64,000 nt of DNA from Polycladomyces subterraneus (GCF_030433435.1 NZ_JANRHH010000047.1:177782-241781), one strand, 5' to 3'; positions 1 to 8,543 are shown, numbered from the stretch's first letter. The notes: a model not told the origin generated them from the sequence alone. Program-made: numbers and translations.

Positions 1-2
1 CG

Positions 3-629
3 TACCTGTCCTACATCACGGGGATCTCGGTCAGTGAATTGAGGGAGAAACAAACGGCGGATGTGCGGCGGGCGGTTGTGTTGCACACCTTGTTTTTCAT
101 CTTAGGGTTTTCCATCATTTTTTACCTGCTCGGTTTTTCGGCGACGTGGCTGGGGCAGTTGTTCGAGTCGTATAAAGAGACGATCCGGATGCTGGGCGGC
201 GTGCTGATCGCTGTGATGGGCCTCTTTTTGATGGGGGTCTTTCAACCCGCTTTTCTCATGCGGGAAAAGCGACTGGAAATTTCGGGGCGAAAAATGGGCT
301 ATTTCGGCTCGACATTGATCGGGATCGGTTTTGCCGCAGGATGGACACCGTGTGTCGGCCCCGTTTTGGCTTCAGTATTGACATTATCCGCTTCCAACCC
401 CAGTGCGGGGCTCGGATATATCACCGCTTATACACTGGGGTTTGCTATCCCGTTTTTTGTCATGGCGTTTTTCCTGGGGCGAACGCGGTGGATACTGCGT
501 CACTCTGCACGCATTATGAAAGTGGGCGGGGGCGTGATGGTGGTTTTGGGAGTGTTGTTGTATTTCAACCAAATGTCCAAGATCACCGTTTGGCTGATTC
601 AGGTCTTCGGCGATTTTGTCGGGGTGTGA
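3..629 (+). CDS. ccdA: CcdA-family cytochrome c biogenesis / thiol-reductant membrane protein (5' end outside window)
   Basis: The reading frame is open from the first bases of the window, and the residues before the first possible internal start (TTG at 39) continue a CcdA-like sequence (SYITGISVSEL), so the gene is cut by the window edge. The visible 208 residues contain about five hydrophobic membrane segments and the family motif GWTPCVGP, whose cysteine is one of the redox pair of CcdA. The partner cysteine would lie in the missing N-terminus. CcdA passes electrons from cytoplasmic thioredoxin across the membrane to extracytoplasmic thiol oxidoreductases. A ResA-like protein is encoded at 2150, which fits. 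A terminator follows the stop codon. Confidence 0.9.
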   Translation, partial: YLSYITGISVSELREKQTADVRRAVVLHTLFFILGFSIIFYLLGFSATWLGQLFESYKETIRMLGGVLIAVMGLFLMGVFQPAFLMREKRLEISGRKMGYFGSTLIGIGFAAGWTPCVGPVLASVLTLSASNPSAGLGYITAYTLGFAIPFFVMAFFLGRTRWILRHSARIMKVGGGVMVVLGVLLYFNQMSKITVWLIQVFGDFVGV

Positions 630-685
630 AGCGCGGGAATTTCACGGTCAATCCGTTGGACGGTGAATTAAGGGCAATTTCCTTG

Positions 686-710
686 CGGGCGACATGGCCC
701 GTATTTTTTA
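686..710 (+). terminator. Rho-independent terminator after ccdA
   Basis: The arms CGGGC and GCCCG enclose a six-base loop and run into a T-rich tract (TATTTTTTATT). The site lies 57 bases past the ccdA stop and separates it from the rhodanese-cstR unit. Confidence 0.6.
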
Positions 711-746
711 TTGGTCTTAATGATCCGTGGACGAACCAATGAATAG

Positions 747-774
747 TTGGGTAATATACCTATAGTGGTATAAG
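747..774 (+). promoter_or_regulatory. Candidate CstR/CsoR-type operator overlapping a promoter
   Basis: An inverted repeat ATACC-TATAGT-GGTAT (756-771) lies between a poor -35 (TTGGGT, 747-752) and a -10 (TATAAG, 769-774) spaced 16 bases apart. CsoR/CstR-family operators are GC-centred palindromes with TACC and GGTA arms, and the adjacent transcription unit encodes such a repressor. Autoregulation of the rhodanese-cstR pair is inferred. Confidence 0.5.
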
Positions 775-877
775 TATATACGGGAGATCTTTGCAGTTCA
801 ACACATCCGTGTAAATCGGAAAATATTAGAAATCGATTCATTTCAGTGTCGTTCGCTCAATGAGGGAGGGGATGTTA

Positions 878-1258
878 TTGGACGGCTGGGTATGGTTACT
901 TGTCATCGGGTTGGTGGGTTGGATCGGGGTGCGATGGCTTCAGACCCACGGAGTGAAAACCCTCTCTCCGGATGCGTTTTACCAAGCGATGCAGCAGTCA
1001 GACAGTCAATTGATTGATGTACGGGAACCGGAGGAGTATCGGGACGGACACATTCCGGGGGCGATCAACGTGCCCGTCGGGCGTCTGTCACATCATCTCC
1101 CGCAATTGTCCAAAGAAAAACCCGTGCTTCTCTACTGCCAGAGCGGCAATCGCAGTGGTATTGCTGCGCGGATGCTGAAAAAACAGGGGTTTAAGGAAGT
1201 GTATCATTTGCGTGGTGGTCTCTTCGGATGGCCGTACCAAACGACACGCGAATCATAA
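878..1258 (+). CDS. Membrane-anchored rhodanese-like sulfurtransferase
   Basis: One N-terminal transmembrane segment (WVWLLVIGLVGWIGV) is followed by a single rhodanese domain. The domain has DVREPEEYRDGHIPGAINVP and the active-site loop CQSGNRSG, in which the cysteine carries the persulfide. The most likely start is TTG at 878, because GGAGGGG stands six bases upstream of it. ATG codons at 860 and 872 are in frame but lack a properly spaced RBS. The gene is followed by a CstR-like repressor only 30 bases away, and the pair probably forms one sulfide/persulfide-responsive unit. The physiological sulfur acceptor is unknown. Confidence 0.85.
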   Translation: MDGWVWLLVIGLVGWIGVRWLQTHGVKTLSPDAFYQAMQQSDSQLIDVREPEEYRDGHIPGAINVPVGRLSHHLPQLSKEKPVLLYCQSGNRSGIAARMLKKQGFKEVYHLRGGLFGWPYQTTRES

Positions 1259-1288
1259 GGAGGTTGCAAGTGAAGGGGGGATCAGCCC

Positions 1289-1555
1289 ATGGAATACACG
1301 ACGGAGATGCGAAACCGCTTGAAACGGATCGAGGGTCAGGTGCGCGGCGTATTGCGCATGATGGAACAGGAAGCGCATTGCAAAGACGTAGTCGCCCAGT
1401 TGTCGGCGGTGCGTTCCGCCGTCGACCGTGCCATCGCTGTGATCGTCAGCTCCAACTTGGAACGGTGCATCCGGGAAGAGCTGCAGAAAGGCGATGAAGA
1501 AGGGGCGAAAAAAGTTGTGAAAGAAGCAATTCAACTGTTGGTGAAAAGCCGCTAG
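1289..1555 (+). CDS. cstR: CsoR-family repressor with CstR-like (persulfide-sensing) residues
   Basis: This 88-residue all-helical DUF156 protein matches the length of the family. CsoR copper sensors use a Cys-His-Cys triad. Here the cysteines are Cys31 and Cys60, and the position four before Cys60, normally the metal-binding His, is Asn56. This two-cysteine pattern without the His is that of CstR, which senses per/polysulfides by forming di- or polysulfide links. The neighbours are two rhodaneses, a ResA-like thioredoxin and cysteine synthase, and a matching palindromic operator lies upstream at 756-771. ATG at 1289 has GGGGGG eight bases upstream. The family is certain; the CstR rather than CsoR assignment rests on residues and context. 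Confidence 0.85.
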   Translation: MEYTTEMRNRLKRIEGQVRGVLRMMEQEAHCKDVVAQLSAVRSAVDRAIAVIVSSNLERCIREELQKGDEEGAKKVVKEAIQLLVKSR

Positions 1556-1583
1556 GCTGCTCTTATCCGTTTGGATCGAACCG

Positions 1584-1895
1584 TCAGGAGGAGGTGTCGC
1601 CGAAAAAACCCCCACGGGTCCGTATGCGGAAACCGCCTCGCAAGAGCGAAGGAGAGTAGTCGATATGGGCTTCGCGAAACAACAGACGATCGGTTTCACT
1701 CACTAAAAAACGCAAGCCCTCTTGTTCGATTACTTGATCCTTATTCTGGGGGGAGGTTTCTACTTGAAATCCGAACCTCCCGCCGCAAGCGACCCCGGAG
1801 TGTGTAAAACGAAGGTATACTTCTTGAGGACTTAAGCCCTTCTCCTGAAGCAATGCATGGAGTTGGCGTGCGGCGGCTCGGGTCAGTTCCAGCAT
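1584..1895 (-). CDS. HesB/IscA-like iron-sulfur cluster biosynthesis family protein
   Basis: This 103-residue protein is encoded against its neighbours. The start is ATG at 1895, with AAAGGAG just upstream on the minus strand; the longer frame adds 18 unlikely residues. It has the YneR/YqkB-type HesB-like pattern: LRFTHSGVACGGRFGF, then an LRFLV strand and a C-terminal glycine-rich end. Only the cysteine of ACGG is kept; the CGCG-type C-terminal cysteines of classical IscA are absent, as is usual for this subgroup. A role in Fe-S or sulfur handling fits the neighbourhood but is not proven. Confidence 0.7.
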   Translation of the reverse strand: MLELTRAAARQLHALLQEKGLSPQEVYLRFTHSGVACGGRFGFQVETSPQNKDQVIEQEGLRFLVSETDRLLFREAHIDYSPSLLRGGFRIRTRGGFFGDTSS

Positions 1896-2077
1896 AAACG
1901 GGTCTCCTTTCTCACTAGGGCGTGTCTGGTCATTCCAATCAGGGGGCAACGGATCTTCGCGGTCCTTTCAAGAAGTATTATAGATGGGGACTGTCCGTTT
2001 CAACAATACAATTTCCGGCGATAGAGCAAATAATGTATGTATAGAAAGGACAAGTCGGGCGGGTAGCGGATTATTCC

Positions 2078-2106
2078 TTGTGGGGAAGCGGTAAATTCGA
2101 TACAAT
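2078..2106 (+). promoter_or_regulatory. Sigma-A-type promoter for the resA-cysK unit
   Basis: TTGTGG (2078-2083), a 17-base spacer and TACAAT (2101-2106) lie 44 bases before the resA-like gene. Confidence 0.6.
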
Positions 2107-2149
2107 CGGGTTGCTTGCGGTATCCGCGTAAGATGTTGCCAACGAGTGG

Positions 2150-2695
2150 GTGATTGGATTGAACAATCAGGCCAGATACTGGACCCGGCGAATCCTGCTC
2201 CTGATCATGGCGGTGATGATCGGATTTGCCGTCTATCAAACAGTGAATCAGAAAAGCGATGATGCACCGGAAGTCGGCGATCCCGCACCGGACTTTCAGT
2301 TGACTTCTTTGGACGGAAAACCCGTCAAGCTGAGCGATTACCGTGGTCGGTATGTACTGCTCAATTTCTGGGCCACATGGTGTCCGCCTTGTCGGGAGGA
2401 AATGCCCGCATTGGAGAAGACGTACCGAGCATATCGCGATCGGGGTTGGGTCGTCCTGGGGGTCAACATCGCCGAAACGAATGTGACGGTAGGCGGGTTT
2501 GTCCGCCAGCAAGGGGTCACGTTCCCGATCGTCCTCGACTCTGATCGAAGTGTGACGGAACGCTATCATGTGGGACCGATTCCTACTTCTTATTTCATCG
2601 GACCAGATGGTCGGATTCGGAAAAAAGTGGTCCGACCGATGGATACGGGCTTTGCCCGGTTAATGGTTCAGCAAGTGATGTCTCCAGACAAATGA
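2150..2695 (+). CDS. resA: ResA/TlpA-like membrane-anchored thiol-disulfide oxidoreductase
   Basis: The order is an N-terminal transmembrane anchor (residues about 14-30), then a thioredoxin fold of the AhpC/TSA-TlpA type (APDFQLTSLDGKPVKLSDYRG) with the active site WCPPC, and the cis-proline region PIPTSYFI. At 181 residues it matches ResA. It would reduce disulfides on the outer face of the membrane, for example apocytochrome c, with electrons from the CcdA homologue at the window start. GTG at 2150 is the listed start; TTG at 2159 is also possible because no clear RBS decides. A rhodanese and cysK follow within 25 bases and by overlap. Confidence 0.88.
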   Translation: MIGLNNQARYWTRRILLLIMAVMIGFAVYQTVNQKSDDAPEVGDPAPDFQLTSLDGKPVKLSDYRGRYVLLNFWATWCPPCREEMPALEKTYRAYRDRGWVVLGVNIAETNVTVGGFVRQQGVTFPIVLDSDRSVTERYHVGPIPTSYFIGPDGRIRKKVVRPMDTGFARLMVQQVMSPDK

Positions 2696-2719
2696 GCTTT
2701 TTGGTGGAGGAGGAACAAC

Positions 2720-3021
2720 ATGAGCGAAAAAGTGTATCAGGATATTGCTGCCGAGGAGTTGAGCCAAACCTTTGCGCATGAAAAGGAACGGTTTGTGGTC
2801 GTTGATGTCCGGACAGACGAGGAGTTTCAATCCGGCCACATTCCGGGGGCAATTCACATCCCCCACGATGAAATGGAAGAGCGGGCACATGAATTGGAAT
2901 CGGTCAAAGACCGGGATATTTTGCTGGTCTGCAGAAGCGGACGCCGTAGCGTCATTGCCGCGTACGTTTTAGCCGACAAAGGATTTCGCCGATTGTTCAA
3001 CTTAGAGGGAGGAATGTTGGA

Positions 3022-3049
<28 letters not shown>
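2720..3049 (+). CDS. Single-domain rhodanese sulfurtransferase
   Basis: This is a 109-residue cytoplasmic rhodanese domain with VVDVRTDEEFQSGHIPGAIHIP and the catalytic loop CRSGRRSV. It has a strong RBS (GGAGGAGG) before ATG 2720. The last 28 bases overlap the start of cysK, which implies translational coupling. Together with CysK this suggests persulfide made or handled here is channelled into cysteine metabolism, which is an inference from context. It is distinct from the membrane-anchored rhodanese at 878. Confidence 0.88.
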
Positions 3050-3996
<947 letters not shown>

Positions 3997-4006
3997 GGGA
4001 TTGTGG

Positions 4007-5137
4007 ATGATGCGGCCTCTGGAGAAGATATTGGTGGAAGAAATTAGCCGAGCCCCCGGCGGTTCGATCCCATTTATCCGGTTTATGGAGCTGGCTTTGT
4101 ACCATCCGCTTTGGGGGTATTATCAACAGAAATGGCCGAAATGGGGCAAGCATGGAGATTACTACACCAGTCCGATGGTGGGGGACGTGTTTGGTCGTGT
4201 CATGAGCGGTGTCCTTGAAACGATGCACCGCTCTTTTTGCAGGACAGGATCTTGGGCGGTTGTTGAATTCGGCGGAGGGGACGGCCGCTGGGCAGAACAG
4301 TTGCTGGAAGGACTGAGGGAATCAGCAGCATTTTCATCTCTCACCTATGTCATGGTGGAGACAAGTGCGGATCATCGGCGTCGGCAACGGGAGCGGCTGG
4401 CCCGATTCGGTTCAAAGATCGTGTGGACGGAGCGACCGGAAGCTGTGTTCAGCTCCGTTCCCTGCGTCATACTTAGTAACGAACTGATCGATGCGTTTCC
4501 TGTACATCGGTTGCGCAAAGAAAACGGACAGTGGCGGGAAATTCACATCTCCTGGGATGAGCGGCGTCGCCTGCATGAGGTCACGCGTCCGATCACCGAT
4601 CCCGCGTTGCTCCGTTACGTGGGGCAATGGCAGGAATCGTGGCCGGACGGGACGGAAACCGAGGTCAACACCCGGGCACGGGCGTGGCTCAATCAAATGG
4701 CCGAAAATTTGTGGGAGGGGTATATCGTCACCTTCGACTATGGCGGAAGGGAAAAAGAAGTGCGCGGACCCCATCGACCGCAGGGAACGATTCGCTGTTA
4801 TTCCCGGCATCATGTGCATCGGCGCTTGTATGATGATCCCGGCGAAGCGGACATCACCGCTGACGTCAATTTTGACGATTTGATGCGTTGGGGGAGGAAA
4901 GCAGGTCTGGAGACGGTCTGGTATGGCACACAATCGCGTTTTCTTGTCGCCACCGGCATTTTGCGCTTATTGACCGAACACCATGACCCAGATCCGTTCA
5001 GTGTATCCGCCCGTCGGAACCGGTCCATCCGTCATCTCGTTCTATCCGAGGGGATGGGGGAACGGTTCCGCGTGTTGATTCAGGCAAAAGGGGTTAAGAT
5101 CGATGAGCTGGCAGAACGCCTACGTACCGGGGAATAA
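4007..5137 (+). CDS. MidA/NDUFAF7-family SAM-dependent methyltransferase
   Basis: About 376 residues. The N-terminal hallmark of the COG1565/DUF185 family is visible (IPFIRFMELALYHP, GYY, then GDYYTSP) ahead of the SAM-binding motif VVEFGGGDGRW and a later SNELIDAFPVHR. Mitochondrial NDUFAF7 methylates an arginine of complex I. The bacterial substrate is not established, so no substrate is claimed. ATG 4007 is preferred, with GAGGG seven bases upstream; TTG 4001 and ATG 4010 are alternatives. It starts right after cysK and probably ends that operon. Confidence 0.85.
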   Translation: MMRPLEKILVEEISRAPGGSIPFIRFMELALYHPLWGYYQQKWPKWGKHGDYYTSPMVGDVFGRVMSGVLETMHRSFCRTGSWAVVEFGGGDGRWAEQLLEGLRESAAFSSLTYVMVETSADHRRRQRERLARFGSKIVWTERPEAVFSSVPCVILSNELIDAFPVHRLRKENGQWREIHISWDERRRLHEVTRPITDPALLRYVGQWQESWPDGTETEVNTRARAWLNQMAENLWEGYIVTFDYGGREKEVRGPHRPQGTIRCYSRHHVHRRLYDDPGEADITADVNFDDLMRWGRKAGLETVWYGTQSRFLVATGILRLLTEHHDPDPFSVSARRNRSIRHLVLSEGMGERFRVLIQAKGVKIDELAERLRTGE

Positions 5138-5169
5138 AAAAAGCCCCCTGTTCGGGAGCAGGTTTGGGG
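5136..5169 (-). terminator. Terminator for the DUF2626 gene (minus strand)
   Basis: On the minus strand, CCTG and CAGG arms extended by C/G-rich flanks are followed by a run of seven T. The hairpin lies just past the minus-strand gene that ends at 5180 and abuts the midA stop. Confidence 0.5.
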
Positions 5170-5179
5170 TGCAGATGCG

Positions 5180-5413
5180 TCATCCTTGCGGCATGAAGAA
5201 GAATGAATAGGTGACCATGCCGATAAATGCGATGACCATATAACCACAGAACAGGTACATGTACGTCCGTTCGGTGAACCCCATGAAGCCCAGCACGACG
5301 AACAATGCGGTTTGGGCGAAAAAGAGCAGCGCCAACGAGTACATGTCGCCAGCCAAGAACATGATACCCATGGCCAGGCACCAGAACCCAAGCACCCGGA
5401 ACATCCGATCCAT
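5180..5413 (-). CDS. Small membrane protein of the DUF2626 family
   Basis: This 77-residue protein has three hydrophobic segments: RVLGFWCLAMGIMFLAGDMY, then SLALLFFAQTALFVVLGFMG, then YMYLFCGYMVIAFIGM. The MDRMFRVLGFW opening and LLFFAQTA are typical of DUF2626 (B. subtilis YqgY-like). The start is ATG 5413, eight bases after AAGGAG on the minus strand; GTG 5422 overlaps that RBS. No function is known for the family. Confidence 0.8.
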   Translation of the reverse strand: MDRMFRVLGFWCLAMGIMFLAGDMYSLALLFFAQTALFVVLGFMGFTERTYMYLFCGYMVIAFIGMVTYSFFFMPQG

Positions 5414-5607
5414 TTTTCCCACTCCTTCCGCGATTCAGTACGTTCTGGACGCGTGCCCGTTAAGTCTGCGATCGAACACTTTACGGGACGGTGCCACTGA
5501 TCGGAACCATCATATCACAGAGGTTATTATATACGAAGTGAACGTTTTTTAAAAGCGGATACATTCTGTGTTGATGGGCAAAGGGAAAACAGACAGGGGA
5601 TGAGAAC

Positions 5608-6375
5608 ATGCAGACATTGATCACCGAACAAAAGAATCGCGTCGGTTGGATTCGCTTTCATCGCCCCGATGTGCGCAATGCGGTCAACCTGCAAATGATG
5701 CAGGAGCTGGAAGAGGTGTTGGCAAAGTGGAAAATGGATTCCGATGTGAAAGTATTGGTGCTTACGGGGGATGAACGAGCATTTGTTTCCGGCGGTGATT
5801 TAGCAGAGTTTCACAAGCTGAAGACTGCAAATGCGATTCAACCGGTGCATGCACGGATGGGACGGCTGTTGGATGTTTTGGAGCGATTGGGAAAACCGAC
5901 GATTGCTGCCGTCGGGGGAGCGGCTGTGGGAGGTGGATGTGAGATCGCGGTCAGCTGTGATTTCCGGTTTGCGTCAGATACTGCGCAGTTCGGATTTATT
6001 CAGGCTGGCTTGGGGATTACGACTGGATGGGGAGGCGGTTCACGGTTAATCCGCCTGGTGGGCCGAAGCCGCGCATTGGCACTGCTTTTGACAGGGAAGC
6101 GAATAGACAGCATCCAGGCGTTTCAGTACGGGTTAGTGGATCGAGTGGTCCCGTCGGATCAGTTGGAGGAAGAAGTCCAACGGTTTGCAGAAACCATCGC
6201 CCGCACGCCGTTGTCGGTTATTGAGGCGTATATGGAATTGGCCAACCGGATCCGAGACGGTGCTGACCCGCAGGAATTGACGGAGTGGGAGAGCAGGACC
6301 TGTTCCCGTCTGTGGGAGTCCGATGTACACCATCAAGCGGTTGAAGCTTTCTTGCGTCGGACCGGCCGATTGTAG
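5608..6375 (+). CDS. Enoyl-CoA hydratase/isomerase (crotonase) family protein with an altered active site
   Basis: This 255-residue crotonase fold has the oxyanion-hole motif SGGDLAEF and the first catalytic region GGGCEIAVSCD with its Glu. The second catalytic Glu, found as PE in hydratases, is Gln here (FIQAGLG), followed by TTGWGGGSRL in place of PGAGGTQRL. A GWGG segment recalls decarboxylase-type crotonases (methylmalonyl/ethylmalonyl-CoA decarboxylases), but the substrate cannot be read from the sequence. RBS GGGGATGAGA precedes ATG 5608. It stands alone; its likely terminator is 380 bases downstream, beyond a MITE-like insertion. Confidence 0.8.
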   Translation: MQTLITEQKNRVGWIRFHRPDVRNAVNLQMMQELEEVLAKWKMDSDVKVLVLTGDERAFVSGGDLAEFHKLKTANAIQPVHARMGRLLDVLERLGKPTIAAVGGAAVGGGCEIAVSCDFRFASDTAQFGFIQAGLGITTGWGGGSRLIRLVGRSRALALLLTGKRIDSIQAFQYGLVDRVVPSDQLEEEVQRFAETIARTPLSVIEAYMELANRIRDGADPQELTEWESRTCSRLWESDVHHQAVEAFLRRTGRL

Positions 6376-6532
6376 TCGTCCATCTAGGGAGACAGGTTAT
6401 ACAGAGCGCGTGCTTGGACAAAGTCCCGTGGAGGGAAGTGGGTTACTACGCCATGTGAAGCGAGAAGCCAACGGCGACCAAAGAATCCTCTGGTACATTG
6501 ACCATGTGCAGCAAGGCGCGAAGACGAAGCGA

Positions 6533-6704
6533 TTCGAGACCGTTACTGGTGAATACTGTTCAATTGCTTTCCCCGTTCGCTCCATCTGCGCCCTGTCAGG
6601 AAGGAGGTCATCCCTGCGCTTTCCGGGTCTTCGCTCGGTTGGTCTTGGTCAGTCGATCATCTGGAACATTATGCTCCCTCCCGGATTTACCAGACATGCC
6701 CTAG
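6533..6704 (-). repeat. MITE-like repeat, copy B (reverse orientation)
   Basis: It aligns with the reverse complement of 50424-50596. Shared blocks are CTGGTGAATACTGT near one end, GTTC/GCTCCA, GGGTCTTCGCTCGG in the middle and CCAGACATGCCCTAG at the other end. The total length is 172 bases against 173. The ends are imperfect inverted repeats (CTAG...GTGTCTGG type) and there is no coding capacity. Confidence 0.65.
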
Positions 6705-6756
6705 CTGGAGGGAGCGGAAACAGGCGGTATAAGGTTGTTCGTGAACTTTCAGGCTC

Positions 6757-6779
6757 ACCGTCCATCATGGGCGGTTTTT
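6757..6779 (+). terminator. Rho-independent terminator upstream of rsfA
   Basis: ACCGTCC and GGGCGGT (one G-T pair) enclose ATCAT, followed by TTTTTC. It probably ends the transcript of the crotonase gene at 5608 after read-through of the repeat copy. Confidence 0.6.
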
Positions 6780-6807
6780 CTGTTTTTCTTATGTCTGCGG
6801 ACGGCAT

Positions 6808-6837
6808 GTATACCAAATGGACAATTCGGTTATAAAA
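6808..6837 (+). promoter_or_regulatory. Sigma-F-type promoter for rsfA
   Basis: GTATA (6808-6812), exactly 15 bases, then GGTTATAAAA (6828-6837) matches the sigma-F pattern GYWTA-N15-GGNRANANTW at most positions. B. subtilis rsfA is known to be transcribed by sigma-F in the prespore. Confidence 0.6.
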
Positions 6838-6925
6838 TTTACTAGTTACATATACTACGTTTTATACCAAATGCATACAGATAGAACAAATTGATTTGTG
6901 GGAAGCTTGATCAGGGAGGGTTATC

Positions 6926-7546
6926 ATGGTGGTGAAAAGACAAGACGCATGGACGCCGGATGACGATCTTGTCCTGGCAGAGGTGACATTGCGTCATATT
7001 CGTGAGGGTAGTACACAGTTGGCCGCTTTTGAAGAAGTGGCAGAGAAGCTGGGACGGACGCCGGCTGCATGCGGATTCCGCTGGAACAGCTTTGTGAGGA
7101 AAAAGTATGAGGCGGCCATTCAGATTGCTAAATCGCAGCGGCAAAAACGAAACAAAGAAAAAGGTCGTATCTCACGTGTACGCGTATTGAGCGAGCAATT
7201 GGATCACGGGGAAGACCATCTGTTGTCCCTGGATTCCATCATCCGTTTTCTGCGCACACACAAAAACGAAGTGGCTGAGTTAAAGCGTCAACAAAGACAA
7301 TTGGAACAGGAAATCAAGGAGCGAGAAGAACAGATTCGGCAATTGTCAAAGGAAAACGAAGAGATGAAGAGCCAACTCAATCACGTGCAGACCGACTACC
7401 AAGTTGTCAACGACGATTACAAAGCCCTGATTCAAATCATGGACAGGGCGAGGAAGTTGGCGCTGTTGGAGGAAGAAGACGACGAAAAGCTGAAAACCAA
7501 GTTTAAAATGGACGAAAACGGAAATCTGGAGCGGATCGACAAATAA
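6926..7546 (+). CDS. rsfA: RsfA-family prespore-specific transcriptional regulator
   Basis: This 206-residue protein has an N-terminal Myb/SANT-like DNA-binding domain (AWTPDDDLVLAEVTLRHI ... LGRTPAACGFRWNSFVRK), a linker, and a long coiled coil from about residue 105 to 165 (VAELKRQQRQLEQEIKEREE). In B. subtilis RsfA (YlbO) is made under sigma-F and fine-tunes prespore genes such as spoIIR. The upstream sigma-F-type promoter and the neighbour ylbP support orthology. The RBS is GGAGGG before ATG 6926. Confidence 0.92.
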   Translation: MVVKRQDAWTPDDDLVLAEVTLRHIREGSTQLAAFEEVAEKLGRTPAACGFRWNSFVRKKYEAAIQIAKSQRQKRNKEKGRISRVRVLSEQLDHGEDHLLSLDSIIRFLRTHKNEVAELKRQQRQLEQEIKEREEQIRQLSKENEEMKSQLNHVQTDYQVVNDDYKALIQIMDRARKLALLEEEDDEKLKTKFKMDENGNLERIDK

Positions 7547-7669
7547 ACGGTTGTGCACCTGAAGAAGGGTGACCTTTTTCCGCTCCTGCGCTCGCAGGAA
7601 TTCGGTCAACGCAATGAGGGAATCGGAACCGACGGGCTTTGTCATCACCCGGGATGGTTGCGATAAGCG

Positions 7670-7732
7670 AAACCGTCTCCCAGGCACCAACTCCAACGTA
7701 AGGATACGGAGCGGAGGTGGGAGACGGCTTTT
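7670..7732 (+). repeat. Palindromic repeat family (about 60 bp), copy 1
   Basis: Outer arms CCGTCTCCC and GGGAGACGG enclose about 37 bases and are followed by CTTTT. A similar unit occurs at 63832-63896, including the downstream word CAGCAGTCT, and a more diverged one at 18293-18363. It could also terminate transcription. Confidence 0.6.
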
Positions 7733-7757
7733 CGTGAACGTTGGCAGCAGTCTCAAT

Positions 7758-7795
7758 GGGGGACCGTTTCAATGAAAACGGTCCCATTTTCTTTT
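7758..7795 (+). terminator. Terminator between rsfA and ylbP
   Basis: GGGACCGTTT and AAACGGTCCC around a short loop, followed by ATTTTCTTTTT. Confidence 0.75.
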
Positions 7796-7867
7796 TGCCT
7801 GGAAGCGACGTTCGGATTCCCCCGGATTTCGGTGCACCCGATCAGGAATCATATGGCATTCGCCCAT

Positions 7868-8341
7868 TCATTCCTTGAGGCTGACACCGGGCGGTGTCCA
7901 GACATAAGGGTTTTCTCCCCGATCTCTTACCGGATCGTATTTGACAGGCACAAAACCCATCTTCTTCCAAAATTCATCAGATCGACAACGGGCGTTGGTC
8001 TTAATCGGCAAACCCAAGCTTTTGGCGTGTTCCACCAGTGCTGTGCCGCAGCCTTGATGTCGATACTGAGGGAGCACTTCCAACTTCCAAAGCTCATAGT
8101 AATCTTGCGGCGGATCAAAATAACGGTCGTATTTGGCGTCAATACGGTACAAACTGGCTCGGGCAATCAGGTTGCCGTCCAAGTAAATGCCGTAAAACGG
8201 GGAGTTGCTGTCGTTCTCGATGATGTTGGCTTGCAAATCTTCCAACATGGACAATTCTTGCAACCCGTACTCACGGAACTTTTGGAATTCTTCCAGTGTT
8301 TTATAATTGATCTTGAGCCGTTCTACTTGGTAATTGCTCAT
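7868..8341 (-). CDS. ylbP: GNAT-family N-acetyltransferase, YlbP type
   Basis: This 157-residue protein starts at ATG 8341 with AAAGGAGG ten bases upstream on the minus strand. The GNAT acetyl-CoA-binding motif is LEVLPQYRHQGCGTALV, and the C-terminal DEFWKKMGFVPVKYDP is the usual last GNAT strand-helix. The position beside rsfA (ylbO) supports orthology with B. subtilis YlbP, whose substrate is unknown. It is transcribed convergently to rsfA and divergently from the carboxylase operon. Confidence 0.87.
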   Translation of the reverse strand: MSNYQVERLKINYKTLEEFQKFREYGLQELSMLEDLQANIIENDSNSPFYGIYLDGNLIARASLYRIDAKYDRYFDPPQDYYELWKLEVLPQYRHQGCGTALVEHAKSLGLPIKTNARCRSDEFWKKMGFVPVKYDPVRDRGENPYVWTPPGVSLKE

Positions 8342-8439
8342 CGTGGCGGACGCCTCCTTTCCCCTCCTCAAATTCGGTCCGGCTTTCCTTCTCATTATAC
8401 ACAATTCCAGAAGGATTTGACGCCAATCGCAATCCAATG

Positions 8440-8469
8440 TTGTGAAAGGGATCTATTTTTCGGTATAGT
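8440..8469 (+). promoter_or_regulatory. Sigma-A-type promoter for the acyl-CoA carboxylase operon
   Basis: TTGTGA (8440-8445), an 18-base spacer, TATAGT (8464-8469); the first gene starts 75 bases later. Confidence 0.55.
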
Positions 8470-8543
8470 GGTAATGAAGAGAAAATTTCATCCCTCATCG
8501 CCTCCGGTGATGAAAGCACATACAACAACATGAGAGGTGGATT

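Larger units (their letters stand above)
6376..6925 (+). other. 550-base gene-free stretch with a MITE-like copy, a terminator and a sigma-F promoter
   Basis: 6376-6532 is unrecognised sequence without a supported gene. 6533-6704 is a MITE-like repeat copy, 6673-6715 holds a 9-bp inverted repeat (GCTCCCTCC / GGAGGGAGC), 6757-6779 is a terminator and 6808-6837 is the rsfA promoter. A 170-codon frame at 6323-6835 runs through all of these and is not credible as a gene. Confidence 0.6.
7547..7867 (+). other. 321-base stretch between convergent rsfA and ylbP
   Basis: It contains a palindromic repeat (7670-7732) and a strong hairpin terminator (7758-7795). 7547-7669 shows only a short hairpin (CCTGCG/CGCAGG near 7587) and nothing else I can support. 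Confidence 0.6.

Noticed and set aside
6323..6835. Plus-strand open frame of 170 codons after the crotonase gene
   Set aside because: It overlaps the crotonase gene, a repeat copy, a terminator and the sigma-F promoter, and has no homology that I recognise.
7772..8533. Plus-strand open frame of 253 codons
   Set aside because: It is antisense to ylbP, which has a strong RBS and clear GNAT motifs.
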